DNA from: Labyrinthula sp. Ha
Lineage: Eukaryota; Sar; Bigyra; Labyrinthulida; Labyrinthulaceae
Length of the DNA stretch: 64,000 bases
NCBI GenBank assembly: GCA_015227615.1
Contig: JAALGZ010000002.1
Span: 1,674,001-1,738,000 of the forward strand
Direction of reading: 5' to 3'
In this document: piece by piece, positions 42,517-54,715 of the stretch
How the letters are laid out: every line of letters starts with the position of its first letter
Numbering within the stretch: the first letter of the stretch is position 1
Notes under the pieces: generated by a model
Database searches by the model: none
What the model saw: only the letters and a program-made list of their open reading frames with translations
What the model was told of the DNA's origin: nothing
Translations under genes and position numbers: made by a program

Positions 42517-42763
42517 GATGTTGGCAAGGAGGAAACTAAACCTCCGGTGCCTTTAGAAGACTCTTCACTTTAGTTTTCCGTTATTCCCCATAACGTAGAG
42601 GAGATCATTTCGGACGTCAACGGGTTGATCAGACGATTACCTACTCTTGATTGCATATTTGTGAAGAGATTTAGAAGGCGATGGAACGATTTGTTACAAC
42701 TTTTCAAGATCATTATTTCAGATTAGCGGACTCTTATATATTTTATGAAAAGGAAATAACTAC

Positions 42764-44815
42764 TTGGATAGAAGAACCAGTTCTCTTTATTCAATCCCAT
42801 CAACGTTATTTTTTATTCAGATCGACAACAAAAAGCTACCACCCATTCATCATCAGAAGTTTACGGATGTTTCAATCGAAGTTATTAATCACGAAGACAG
42901 ATTGATTTATACTTTATCTAACCTTATTGCTTCTGCCAACCATATTGTAGAAGTGGGTATTTTACCTCCAACATTTAATCCAACTGAATCTTTTGTCAAG
43001 GATGACCGCGTCAACATTTACCGAGTTCATGCTAAGAAGTTAGAAGATTTGGATACCCAGCATTTTCAGAACCTCGAAAAGCTCCCTTCGGATCACCATA
43101 TTCCCCAGTCCTTATTTCCAACCTCATCGACATCGTCCCAGATGAGTTTAATGATACCGGAATCGGTGAAGGGAATATCGATCTCAAAGAAGAAGAAGAT
43201 ACAATCAATTCTATGGTTAAGGATGAGTGCTCTCAATCAACCCTTACTGATATTCAAAAAAATAGATTTAGAGGAAGTCATGTTACGTAACCTTCCTTCA
43301 TGGGGTATTCGCCAAAATAACGCTAGGATGTCAGAACTCCATCCCAGAGAAGTTACTCTTACCCCTGGTCATTCAATTCTCTATTCTGATGGGTATCACT
43401 TAACCAGAGAAGAAGAAGACTTTCTTGAACATAAATTTGCTGCGATGGAGAATGCTGGAATCGTCAAGAGACAAAAAACCCGTGTCTGGGGTCACCCCGT
43501 ATTTGTAGTTCCGAAAAAGATGCAAACGCCCGCAGACTGGATTGACTATTCTAACCAACAACGAGAAGAATGGAAGCAGAAAAATATACTGAATCGATAC
43601 AGAGTGGTAGCAAATATGATCAAACTCAATAAAATTACAGTTCCAACCTCTTTGCGTTTACCAAATTTAGAAAGGCAATTCTTAGGCGTTAACAATTCAC
43701 ATTTCTTTATTACACTTGATATTCTTAGTGGTTTTGATTTGCTACCAACATTAGAAATAGACCAAGAAATATTTACATTAGTTTCAAGAAGGTCAGCCTG
43801 GAAGATGCTAGGAGCGCCAATGGGTTGGAGAAATACCCCTGCTCTATTTTGTGAACACATCGTCACAGATACCATTAATGGTCAAGATGAGAAGTTCTTT
43901 GCAAAACCAAACAATGGTTGCATCGCTTGGCTTGATGATATTTTACTTTATGCTGAATCTTTAAAAAGTTTATTACATATTCTTGGGTCGTTATTAAAGC
44001 AAGCGGCTAAGATGAAAGTGTGTTTTAACTTGTGCAATTGTGGATTATGCGAACCCATCACAATTTGGTGTGGCAGACAGATAAAATATGGTCTTTGGGA
44101 TTTTGATCATTCCTTTTTCGATAAAATACTTAATCTTCCGAAGCCTAGTTATCAACATCAAGTAGCTCAATTGGTTTATTTATGTAACTGGATTGCTCCT
44201 AACATTCCTAAGATGGCTGCATTACGAAAACCTCTTGCATAACTCGCTAATTTAAAAGTAAAGAAGTTATCTGACTTGGAACGAGTACGCATAGAAATTG
44301 AATGGACCGAAGAATTAGGGAAGGGTTATCGGGGTTTACTAGAAGCTATTGTTGAATCAAGCCAACGACATCTTAGCACTTATGAACCGAAGGATCCTAT
44401 TTTACTTTTCACAGACAGTTCATCAGATACTTGGTCTTTAGCTGTATTTCAAAACAAACAACCAAATATTACCAACGACGTTAGATCATTGCAACCCAGA
44501 CCTCTCATATGTTTGAGCGGGTCGTTTACTACTTCTGAAGTCAAATGGCACATAGCGTCTAAAGAACTTTACCCAATTATTTATTCATTCGAAAGATTGG
44601 GCTTTCCTTTACGAACACATGAAGGAGGAATATACGTTAACACTGATCATCATGCTCTACTTTCTGTCATTAGAACAACAGAAAATGAAAAACGAGTTCA
44701 CTGGAATAGAATGTACCAATGGGTGCTCAAACTGCAGTCAGTCGATATGACTGTATTTCATATTTCTTCAAGAGACAATTTTGTCAGCGACCTTTTAACT
44801 CGTTGGGGAAAGTAG
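42764..44815 (+). pseudogene. element B reverse transcriptase and RNase H
   Basis: RT motifs: 'YRVVANMIKLNK', 'ITLDILSGFDLLP', 'GAPMGWRNTP' and the active-site box 'AWLDDILLYAES', again Trp at the first position. A stop at 44242 lies between RT and RNase H; the same frame continues with 'LFTDSSSDTWSLA', 'SKELYPIIYS', 'NTDHHALLS' and 'FVSDLLTRW'. Apart from that stop the two domains are complete. Confidence 0.9.
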
Positions 44816-45126
44816 GAAAAAACTACTACGTCTTTAGCTCGATGCCGCTTTATTCAAGATGGTGATCTTTCTTCTTTCAGCAGTATTTCAACTTTAGACA
44901 GTGTTAAATATTGAAATTCAGAGGGGAACACACAAGGTTATCAGGAAGGCCTCGAACAGATAGAAGATTTTGAAGATTATTTACAAAATTGTTCATTTGA
45001 CGTGGCTAGAGTTAGAAGATTATATAGTATAGACGTTGTTTCTTATTCAGGAAGTATGGATGATTCCAACCCTGAAGTTCTTAGACCCGCTGTTTATTCT
45101 TTTAACGAAGAGCTAAGTCCACTGAT

Positions 45127-46078
45127 GGATTAACTTTTACAAAACCATATTTCTTTTCTATCACATTTTATTCAGGAAGAAATGATTATAAACTAGACGA
45201 TCACAAAGTTATTCAACATCAAAGGAAAATTCCAACTGAATTTATAGAAGAAAAATGTAAGGAGAAAGATGGTTTATTATATTTCAGAGACCAATTTGTA
45301 ATCCCTAGAACCTTAGCAGCCGAAGTTATTATTTTGAATCATATTCACAGATGTCATCCTTCATTTTCTGCGGAGAAAAAGTATTTAGACAAGCTATATT
45401 TTCATGAAATACCTAAGAGGAACTTCAAATTATTATTAAAATCTTATCGAGAAAGATGTTTACATTGTAATCGCAGTCCTAAAATTATTCACAGACCTTA
45501 CAACTTTACACATTTAGCAAAACTTTCAAGAGACATTCTTAGAGCTGATTATCTTTATATTAATAGTCACGGTTATATTCTAGTTTTACTAGACTCTTGC
45601 ACGCGAAAAGTATTATTGACACATGAAGAATCACCAACAGTGGAAGGCATGGTTAGAGCTTTAATGTGTTGGAGATGTCACCTGGGATTCGCTGAATCTT
45701 TTCTCATTATTACTGACAATGAATAACATTTTGCTAACAAGTTACTTAAACTTATGTCAAAAGTAGTTGGGTTTGAGCAATCCCTTACGGTTGCTTATTC
45801 TCCATGGACCAATGGGTTAGTGGAGACCATTAATACCGTCATTCTGCATTACATCAAAACCTTAACTTCACAGTTTAGAGTAGATAAATCAGAGTGGCCT
45901 ACACTTATTGCAATTATATCTTAAATTATTAGTATATATCCAAATCCAAGAAGATTAAACAAGATTCCGAAAGAATTATTTTTATATTATCAATTTGCTG
46001 CTCCGATTACTCAAAATCCTCCCATATTCTTTGCAACCCCCTATAATGGAACCTTATTCAGCCACTTAATGTTGAGGA
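45127..46078 (+). pseudogene. element B integrase
   Basis: HHCC finger ('HIHRCHPS', 'CLHC') and the catalytic triad: Asp in 'LRADYLYIN', Asp in 'IITDNE' and Glu in 'NGLVETIN', with the usual 35-residue D-E spacing. A stop at 45724-45726 falls three codons after the second Asp, and another is near 45924. Both are consistent with decay after insertion. Confidence 0.88.
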
Positions 46079-46261
46079 AGTGGTGAACATGTCCAACAAT
46101 ATAAGAGATGAATTGGTGAGACTTCAAGATCAAGTGTTTGATAATGTAAAGCTTCAGAGGGATCGCGAGAGCTCCAGAAGGAACAAGAACCGGGGTCCAA
46201 TGTTACAACATTCGACCGGAAATTATGTTCTTATCTCCGAACATGAAACTCTAAATGCTGC

Positions 46262-48249
46262 AAAAGAATTCGTTTAAACTGGATTGGTCCGTACCAAGTT
46301 CTTGAATCTATCAGTGAAAATGTTTATATTGTGGAAACTTTATTAGGCAAACGTAGAACTATGCACGGTGCACGTATATGGTTCTATTGTGATGCCCAAC
46401 AAACAAACAAAAATCAGATGAAGAAATTATTTATACATAACTTTTCTAGCCTAGAATTGAATCGTATTGTTTCTTTGTGGTTAACATAAGAAATACGACC
46501 TCGATACAAATTGGAAGTTAAATGCCTAGGATTCAACTCCAGTGAAAATACCTTTCAAGATTTAATAGCATTATATGAAGATCTCCCACTTTTAGTGCCA
46601 CATTTTATTATGGAAGAAGTTAAGGACAAATATACGAAAGAAGTTTTGCTGCAACTACTTTGAAGACATGATAAGAAGGAAGAAACTAAAAAATCAAAAA
46701 AGAGGGGGAAACCAAAAAGAAAAAACATCATTCGATTTTTAAAGAAAACTAAATTCGTTTTATCTAATGCTGGAAATAAAATAGGATGGTATGAAGAAGA
46801 GAAAGATATTTTAGCGAAGCTTATTCTCAAATATGGATGAGGAAAATACGAGAATTTTTTATCCTTGATTTACTTGCCATTTCGCAGTAAGCAACAGATG
46901 TCAACACAAATTCAACGAATGTTAAATATTCAGTCAATTGGAATCTTTCATGGTTTACGGTTTGAAGTCAAAGTAGCTCAACGATTTTTAGAAGACGTTT
47001 TAGGAATTACATCCTTTCATAAAAACTTGCCTGGAAAATTCAATATGTTGCAAGAGAAGAACAAAATTCTTGAGCAATTTAAATCTTAAGTTTGTACTGA
47101 AGTTGAAGCTGAATCAATTACTATACCATATTTTAGAAGAATTTCCAACCTTAGGCATTTAGGGTTGATCCAGAAATAGCTAAATAGAGAAGAATGCAAA
47201 GTAATTTTATCCAATCAATACTTGACTAACGAAGACATTTCAAAAAGGATTCTATATTATACGGAAGATCTTTCAAATTACTTTAGCGAGAATGTCGGCC
47301 TTATAGATGAGTTTTACAAACTATGCTTTGATGATCAAGATTATTGGAGCAACTTATCCTACTTTTACTCATTGGGTGAGACAAAGAATTCAGATTCTAA
47401 ATTGTTTCACAAAAAGGAAACTTCTTATGCTCAAACTATTGATAACTTTTCTTATTCTATACAACTACTTGAAGAATTATTTCAGATCCAGTTCATGGAT
47501 TTACTAAATGGCGACAAACTTATTTTAGAGTATCAAGGTGGAAATCAATATTTATTAGCTGGAACTCCCTTAACTATCTTTCTTGAACCTCCATGCTCAA
47601 AACTTATTGTGTCGAGTGTATTTGACATACTTTATCCTAACAATGGTTCTAAAGATTATATTTTCAACCTCGTGGTTATGGATCCACCTTGGCCAGTTGG
47701 ATCTTCCAGTCATACTCGAGGGGTTAAGCTAGACTATCCTTTACTATCTTTAAGTCAAATTTCAAAAATCAAATTACCAATTCGTCACTTTCCTTACGGA
47801 ACTTTCCTATTTATACGGGTTACAAACACTTCCTACCTTACAACTTTGAGATGGGCTTACAAACTTGACTTTTATCTAATAGATGATATTACTTAGATTA
47901 AAGTTACAAATGGAAATAAGTTACATCGCAGCATCGGCTATGTTTTTTGGCATAGTCAGGAGACTTGTTTAGTTTTTATTCGAAAGGAACATTCACATTT
48001 GAAATATCAGGATGTTTTTAATGAAGACTTTTCTGACGAGTTCTCCAACACCATTCTAACGAAACCTACCTCCCTTCAGTTAAACCAGAAGAATTTTATT
48101 TACTTTTGGACAAGAGTTTTCCTACCAGACGTAAGATAGAATTCTTTGGACGAACTAATAATATCCGTGCTGATTGGAGAACTACTGGACTAGAACTGGA
48201 TGCTAGTTGCCACGTAGTTTATTCACAATCTACACGAGAGACTTCTTAA
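46262..48249 (+). pseudogene. element B GPY/F, chromodomain-like, Myb/SANT and MT-A70 region
   Basis: One frame carries the GPY/F-like 'RLNWIGPYQVLE', a chromodomain-like 'KLEVKCLGF...EDLPLLV', the Myb/SANT-like 'YEEEKDILAKLILKYG', 'LPFRSKQQMSTQIQRM' and MT-A70 with 'VVMDPPWPVG' (DPPW at 47691-47702) and 'GTFLFIRVTNT'. At least five stops interrupt it, including a TAG (47894-47896) where the family has the Trp of 'WIKV' (a TGG-to-TAG change). A frameshift near 48070 moves the C-terminal 'KPEEFYLLLDKS...KIEFFGRTNN' into another frame. The stop at 48249 is immediately followed by the polypurine tract. Confidence 0.88.
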
Positions 48250-48259
48250 GTTGGGGGGA
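48250..48259 (+). promoter_or_regulatory. element B polypurine tract
   Basis: GTTGGGGGGA lies directly against the 3' LTR start and is the expected plus-strand primer. It begins right after the methyltransferase stop codon, which shows that the methyltransferase is an integral part of the element. Confidence 0.8.
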
Positions 48260-48443
48260 TGTCTCGGTCATACCGAGACTCGGTGTTCCCGTATTATTGA
48301 GAACCCCTTAACGGTAGACTTGTAACATAGTATTACCCTAAACTGCTATATAGGGTTACGGCATAGAATTTATATCGTACATATTGACATACTTAAGCGT
48401 TAATGACCTAATTCACACTCAGCTTAATGATCACAGAAAGACA
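48260..48443 (+). repeat. element B 3' LTR (184 bp)
   Basis: Same length as the 5' LTR, five substitutions. One of them creates a second copy of CTCGGT after the ACCGAG arm, so the hairpin can form in two registers. Confidence 0.93.
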
Positions 48444-51383
48444 AGTTTACCAACCCTTCTATAATTATAAATATGGGATCCAATTTGATTAAGTTTTAAT
48501 TGGCTTTGTGTGAATTCTTTCAACCAATCAAAATTCAGAATTCAGGATCATGCAACCATGTGTAACTGAAGAAATGATCTCATCTCTATATAATCTATTA
48601 TCGGTAGTAAACAGGACCACCTTTCGAGAAGAAATAACAGCTTTCAATAGGGACGTCTACCTTGAATACGGGATTTTGAGAGTTTCGAGAATTGGATAAA
48701 AACAGAAATCAAGACCGAGAATATTGAAAATTGATATTCTTGAAATTTCTATAATCCTAGATTAAGACCACACACCACTATTTGTCAGTACATACTCTTA
48801 TTGCAATTCAGGTTATAAAACAAAATACTAAAAAGATTATATTTTCTTAAAGCCCAGTGGAAATGAGATCATACTCGGCAGTAACCAACATAATATAATG
48901 ATGTCATAGCAGCAGCTTTGGATGAAACAGTTTAAGCAAAGTGAGTTCAAGTTCATATTACATTTCAATTCAAATAGAATTTTAGCAAGACACACGTCCA
49001 TTCTCTTTCTTTGACATTTGGGTGGTCAAAGACAAATGAGTCAGACGTGAATTGAACATTTAAGACGCAATGTCTTGAATATGATTCTACATCAGCAAGT
49101 TCTACAAGAATGAACTTCACAAACTAAAAGCATGGAGCTAGGTACATGAAAGTTTAAACTCTATGACGTGTTTTGTGGCTTAATAAAACACCTAATAGTT
49201 GTTATTTTTGTCAATAATGTAAAAGGCACACTTAATCATTATAAGAAACTCTTGAGCTTGCGTCAGCTCAACCAACGAATATTAAATTTCCCCTCTAGTT
49301 GGACATAAAATATAGAGGCACCATGCCAAAGGGAACTGTCGTTTTATATTTTACGTAAGTATTGAAAAAAAGAATGACCATATGTTGTTAGGTTTGGTTT
49401 TAATTCAATTCTTTAATGATTGGTGGATATTCATTATTATGTTGGACTTCAATCTGTTATTCACCTAGTTTCATTTTGATGAGCTTCATGCATAAATATA
49501 TTCGTGATATAATATAACATTCCACAATGTTTCACGTATAGTGTTCCCTTAGGATATATTACATTTAAGGAATACTATAAAAAATATCTTGCAGAACCTT
49601 TGTCTGTTAAACGGTCTTGGTTATTTTAGAAAAAAGAGCCTGGTTTTATCTTGATGATAAAGAAATTATTATAGCAATATTCTGAATAATTCAAGAGCGG
49701 TACAAGCTTCTCGAAGAACTATAGGTAGAAACTGTCTTCATTATTCCTTGAAAAGTTGGTATAATTTCATTCTGTTACCTGTAGTCATACGTCGTTTCAA
49801 GAACGAAATGTCGTCAACTATAGTAAGAAAGTACAGGATATTCTTGCCAAAGAACTATCAATCTCAGTTCTAATAGATACTTTTGAGGTTACCACTTACT
49901 AGTTACTACTGTAAAAATCTATTTCCAACCTAGAGGTGATAGCATTTGTTCCATCGAGTCGAGAAACTAGTAGCAGCATTATCCACACAGAGGTCGAGAG
50001 CATAAGAGCTAAGTTTCATATCGAGGTTTAGAAAATCTTTGAAATTACAACATACTAACCCCCAAGTTGTTTAAAACTAAATTACTGCTGACTTAGATAT
50101 ATTTATGATTGTAAGTGTGGCTCATGAAATGCAATGTTGCAAATATCGCCGAATCAACTTCTGAATTGCTAATGAACAATCACCAAGAGCTATCTTCCGG
50201 AACAGATCGGTTTACAAAGGATGGTGAAAGTTCAAGTTACAAAGGCAGAATATAAATAGTAATGTCAGTGCTGCTAATATTAATTGCTGAAAAACACGTA
50301 GGAGAGGTTCGTCGAGGAAAAAATTAGAGTTTTAAAACCATAGTTTGACAAGCATAAATCAATATTTCTCAAGACAATAGGTTATTTCAAAATTTTATCT
50401 ACACCAGAACCTACCTCTTAGCCAGTTCAGATATTCTTTCATTATAGTGAGACTGAGTAAAACTGTTTTCTAATGAAGGGAATAATAACTAAAGGATATT
50501 ATTTACTCGGGACCACTGAAGTAAACCCAGGGATTCCAATGAGTGTACCCAATGTAAGTCATCGTAACTCTGGCTACCGCATTCTATGATTTATTAACTA
50601 AAATTAGTTTTCAATTACAGTATAGGCTCATTGACTAGAGATATCTTAATGAAGATTATGTTGGTTTTGCGAGGGCCTCCACTCATTCGTGGTGAGCAAT
50701 AAGCTTCTGTGGTAATGACAACCCTGGAGGGTTTCTGTTATCTTATGTTACGAAAAAAGCAAGGTCAATACCCGCTTCAAGTTAAATAGCTTCATTACGA
50801 TTTTTTTCCATGCTAATATTTCTCAAATAGTCTACGAGTTGGGTGAGATTCCATAATTTGCGGACTTATTCATTGCATATCTAGTTGGTCAGCATAAGGA
50901 ATGAATCCCAGTGTGAATGCAACAAAACGCAAGCCCTTATACCCAGGGCTAAAACCTCGTACGAATTTACAATATATATATTTAATAGTTAAAATAGATT
51001 CTCATTATTCACTTCAAATTAGTTCAAAGTTACGATAAACCTATACTAGATGATGATACGTTTCATATCCACAAAACCAAGAGCATTCGAGAGTCAATAC
51101 CAAGACTTACTCAAGATTTTAATCTCACAACAAAATTTCGAGAGTATATAACTATCTCGATAGGATTATTCGAAGTATGTATTTCTATGTTAAAAATACA
51201 GTAAGCTCGGTGCAAAAACCATTAATGATCGTTTTTGCCTTGTTATAGCGCATTAACCTTGTTCACTTAGTGCAGAACTCAAAGTACAAAACTATAATAT
51301 AAATAAGGAAGAGGACAGCGGATTTTTCAATAGTTATTCTTTAAGGTTTTCTACTTATTTTTTATTTCTTGACCCCGATGAGT
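48444..51383. other. gene-poor AT-rich sequence
   Basis: No supported gene and no frame long enough to consider. It ends at the tandem repeat in front of the second sulfotransferase. Confidence 0.5.
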
Positions 51384-51422
51384 TCAAACATTAAACTCAA
51401 ACATTAAACTCAAACATTAAAC
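51384..51422 (+). repeat. three perfect 13-bp tandem repeats in the 5' leader of sulfotransferase 2
   Basis: TCAAACATTAAAC is repeated three times without a mismatch, ending 10 bp before the ATG at 51433. It is absent upstream of paralogue 1. It is probably transcribed as part of the 5' leader. Confidence 0.85.
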
Positions 51423-51432
51423 GAAAAATATC

Positions 51433-52353
51433 ATGGATACAAAAGAAGTACTCACTAAGGTTAGAAATATGCTAGATGGGTTTTTCACCCCAAAGTCTCT
51501 AGAAGTTGGTAGAACTTTCAAACCAAGAGAAGATGATATCTTTGTAGCAACAGCACCAAAATGTGGAACAACATGGACGCTACAAATGTGTCATATGTTG
51601 CGTTCTAATGGAGATACAGAATTTAAAGATATTCTTTTAGAAACACCTTGGGATATTCTTGCGTATGATATTGATCAAAACTTGGAAGATGAACAAAAAT
51701 ATTCACCAAGAATATTTAAAAGTCACGAAACTTATGAAAAAATAGGAAAAGGTGGAAAATATATTTTTGTAACAAGAGATCCAAAAGATGCGTTTGAATC
51801 ATATTATCACTTTATGCTTCAAAATCCAGTTGCAAATCCATCAACTTGTTCAAAGAAAGCATTTGCTAAAGTATTATTTGAAGATCCTGGAGTTTTTCCA
51901 CTTACAGTTGATTACATTGTTTCCTATGTTGAAGCAGCAAAAAAAAATCCAGAAAATATTTTATTTCTCTTTTTTGAAGATATGAAAAAGAATCCAAGAG
52001 AAAGTATTGAAAAAATAGCACGTTTTATGGGATTAGATAAACTTCCAGAAGAAGAATTTAAAGCTAGATGTGATATTGCTGAAAAACTTTCTTCTCTTCA
52101 ATATATGAAAGAAAATAAAGAAAAGTTTGATCTTAGAGAAGTATTGGCAAGAAAGTTTAAGAAGATGCCACAGTATAAAAATCAAGTAAAAGGTAATAGG
52201 ATGGAATTAGTTAGATCGGGAAAGAGCGGAGAAGGAAAAGTTATTCCAGAAGAAGTAAAGCATCTGCTTGCACAGTCTTGGGAAGAAGTGGTAGAAAGAA
52301 AATTAGGATATGCTTCATATCAAGAGTTTAGAAAGAACTATGGGATTAATTAA
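51433..52353 (+). CDS. cytosolic-type sulfotransferase, 306 aa (paralogue 2)
   Basis: It aligns with the 36051 gene along its whole length. Present are the PAPS loop 'TAPKCGTTWTLQM', the catalytic His in 'RIFKSHETYE', 'IFVTRDPKDAFESYYHF' and 'RSGKSGEGK'. Some blocks are identical at the nucleotide level, for example 74 nt at 51830-51903 against 36448-36521, while others, notably the C-terminal 90 residues, have clearly diverged. This could be duplication with partial gene conversion, or purifying selection on the core with divergence of the acceptor site. Both copies appear functional. Confidence 0.93.
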   Translation: MDTKEVLTKVRNMLDGFFTPKSLEVGRTFKPREDDIFVATAPKCGTTWTLQMCHMLRSNGDTEFKDILLETPWDILAYDIDQNLEDEQKYSPRIFKSHETYEKIGKGGKYIFVTRDPKDAFESYYHFMLQNPVANPSTCSKKAFAKVLFEDPGVFPLTVDYIVSYVEAAKKNPENILFLFFEDMKKNPRESIEKIARFMGLDKLPEEEFKARCDIAEKLSSLQYMKENKEKFDLREVLARKFKKMPQYKNQVKGNRMELVRSGKSGEGKVIPEEVKHLLAQSWEEVVERKLGYASYQEFRKNYGIN

Positions 52354-54486
52354 TAGAATAGTGAATTATTATTAGCTTATACAAACTTTATGTAAGTAAA
52401 AGTTTCTAGTTGTAAAACTGGAATTAATTAATAAAATAGTGAATTATTAATTAATTTACACAAGTTTCTTGTATACAAAATTAATGAGAAGAATAACTTA
52501 AAAGGGACTCTTTTCAATATATGGCTCACAGTTATCAATCTATGTATGGTTAAATTTTTGTAAGGATTTCGCTTTCTTCTGAAGAAACTTCTTTTTGTTC
52601 AGAGTGGCAATAATAGAGTAATATCATCTGCCAAGCAAAAGATATAGTTCTTTCAATGTAAGATAATTGCTTTTCCACATCAGAAAGCTTTTTTCTTTTC
52701 ATATTTCTCTTGAAAACCGTTCTATTAAAGATAGTCACATGGTCTAAGGACAAGTAGACCAAAGATAGCATATGCTTAGCGAGCTGATTTTCTTTTTTTA
52801 AGAAAAATCTTTATATTATTTTCATGTTTTAGTTTATAGAGTCTCTTGTCTTGATCAAGTGTCTATTCTATGTATTGTGACTTTCTTTTTTTTCAACTAA
52901 AGTTTAGGAAGCATACTTCACAAAAGATAGAAAGAGATTAATTTATTCCACATTAGGTTTACCTCTAGAAAGTAAACTAAACTTTCCCTTTTCGGGCTTT
53001 CTTGACTCGTACATGTAATGAGTTAGACTTAAGAGATATTTTTCATTTGAAAAAAAACTCTTACGATGCGCACTTAAAGTGTATACCAAATCCATGATGC
53101 TAAAATAATTTTATATAAGAGAAATTTTCGATCCCTTTTTAAGTGGTATCCTTGAAGATTTAGTTGATAAAAAATTAGTAGCAAAGCACAAAATGTAAGT
53201 TCATTGGTTCAAGTTCTCAGAGATCACAACTCTTAGTTCTTATAGTACTTGTTATCTATAGCATAGAAATCACTGGTGTTATTCTATTACAAGCTATTAA
53301 ATTAATTAAACCAGATTTAAGAAATAATAATAAAGCACTGGAATAAATGTGAAATTAATCTTTGTTCACATTGAGAGCTGTAATGATATTTCTACTAATG
53401 CTGAAAGGCATCAAAACTTGGTTGAATAATCTCGCAGTACATAGCTTGATGCAGGAATTTTGTTTTTCTTGTTGAAAGCCCCATTGCCTCAGTTATGTGG
53501 TAGTGTACCCTAAATTCAATAGGATTCAAAATCTAGATGAATATTTTCTGTTTCTGAATCATTGGAGCCTTGCCGTAGCTAGCTCTTTTTACGTTCCCCA
53601 AAATTAACCATAAGATAGAGAGCTTTATCATATTTTGATCCTCCGACAATAAATTAATTTTTGCGGAAATAATTAGGTTCGAAGAAATATTTGTGAATAC
53701 TAAAGAAAAAAATAGCTTTCTAAGAGCGTAATTTTACTCAATTCAATTCATGCTCTTACTAAATAGTTATCTTCAGATCTGTTCTTTAAATATAACGCTG
53801 TATTTCGTAGATCGGTTTAAACCCATCCTTTGCTCAGCTACTAATTTTTCGCTATTATATTCCTTTAGATAGTAGAATTAAATTTATATTTTTTTAAACA
53901 TGTGAAGATAAAATAATTCCTTATGGGAGATGTTCATGAACAAAAAATATAGTCTTCCCAAAGTAAAGAAAAAAAGCATGAGAATTATATAAACCAATAC
54001 ATACCCAAACAAGACGTTTGCCATTAGTAAAGACTATATTTGTTTCTAAATAAATTTCAGCAAAAATCGAACTGCGGGCTGAAGTTCTGCCAAAGATAGC
54101 TAGTCTTTGATAAGCAATGGTTAACATTTGGTGCATAAATGACTGAGCTGTGTTCTGGATGAACTGCTATCGCCATCCAAGGATACAAGATCAGTGGCGA
54201 AGTTTTCGAATAAACATCCCAATTTACTTATGAGCATTTATATCAGTTATTATTAATTCAAGGTATAGGTAATACTTTTCGATAGAGTTATCAAGTGTGT
54301 TTGGTATGTTCTATGATTTGCCCATATTCAAATCTTATATATTAAATGATAAATTGTGATTTTTATAGTGAACAGAAATGTACAGTCTGCAGATAACTCG
54401 ATCAGCGGGATCATCTTTAGGACTGAGGGCCACTTCAGTTAAAAGAGTAACTATTTTGGAACTTACAATGAATATATATTTTGCTT
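52354..54486. other. gene-poor AT-rich sequence
   Basis: No supported gene. Just after the sulfotransferase stop, two near-identical segments (about 52346-52370 and 52422-52447, sharing GAATTAATTAATA and ATAGTGAATTATTA) suggest a local duplication in the 3' flank. The right end is the target site of element C. Confidence 0.5.
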
Positions 54487-54492
54487 GCCTCT

Positions 54493-54697
54493 AGTCGTTA
54501 TTCTCCTGTGTAGAATAACCCTCTTCTGGCCAGTAAACATGTGTTTCTCTTTATTTTATAAGTTTTATAAGTCGTTCGTCTGCATTCGTGATTGATCATA
54601 TTAACGCTTAGTATATCTCAGTGTAACAGGACTATGTCAACGCCCAAAAGTAGCCTATTTTACATAACGTAGTATTATTAGTATATATAATACTACT
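54493..54697 (-). repeat. element C 3' LTR (205 bp)
   Basis: In plus-strand orientation it holds two hairpins: GTTATTCT/AGAATAAC near its left end and AGTATTAT/ATAATACT near its right end, each with 8-bp arms. In sense, the purine-rich TTGGGAGCAAT precedes it and is the likely polypurine tract. Confidence 0.9.
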
Positions 54698-54715
54698 ATT
54701 GCTCCCAAGATGTTT

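Larger units (their letters stand above)
40494..48443 (+). mobile_element. LTR retrotransposon element B (Ty3/gypsy with MT-A70), decayed
   Basis: The 7950-bp element has 184-bp LTRs differing at five positions. LTR ends are TGTCT/AGACA, a perfect terminal inverted repeat. Flanks AATT and AGTT differ by one base, so the target duplication is uncertain. Internal order: gag, protease, RT, RNase H, integrase, GPY/F-like region, chromodomain-like segment, Myb/SANT-like domain, MT-A70. Frames are broken by several stops and frameshifts. A polypurine tract abuts the 3' LTR. The family is clearly different from A and C in LTRs and proteins. Confidence 0.93.

Noticed and set aside
46262-48249. Stop-codon reassignment to explain in-frame stops in element B
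   Set aside because: All three stop codons occur inside the B frames, frameshifts are also present, and host genes end normally with TAA, TAG and TGA.
40494-48443. Element B as the cause of the sulfotransferase duplication
   Set aside because: The paralogues lie several kb outside the element on both sides, share no flanking sequence with it and look much older than its LTR divergence.
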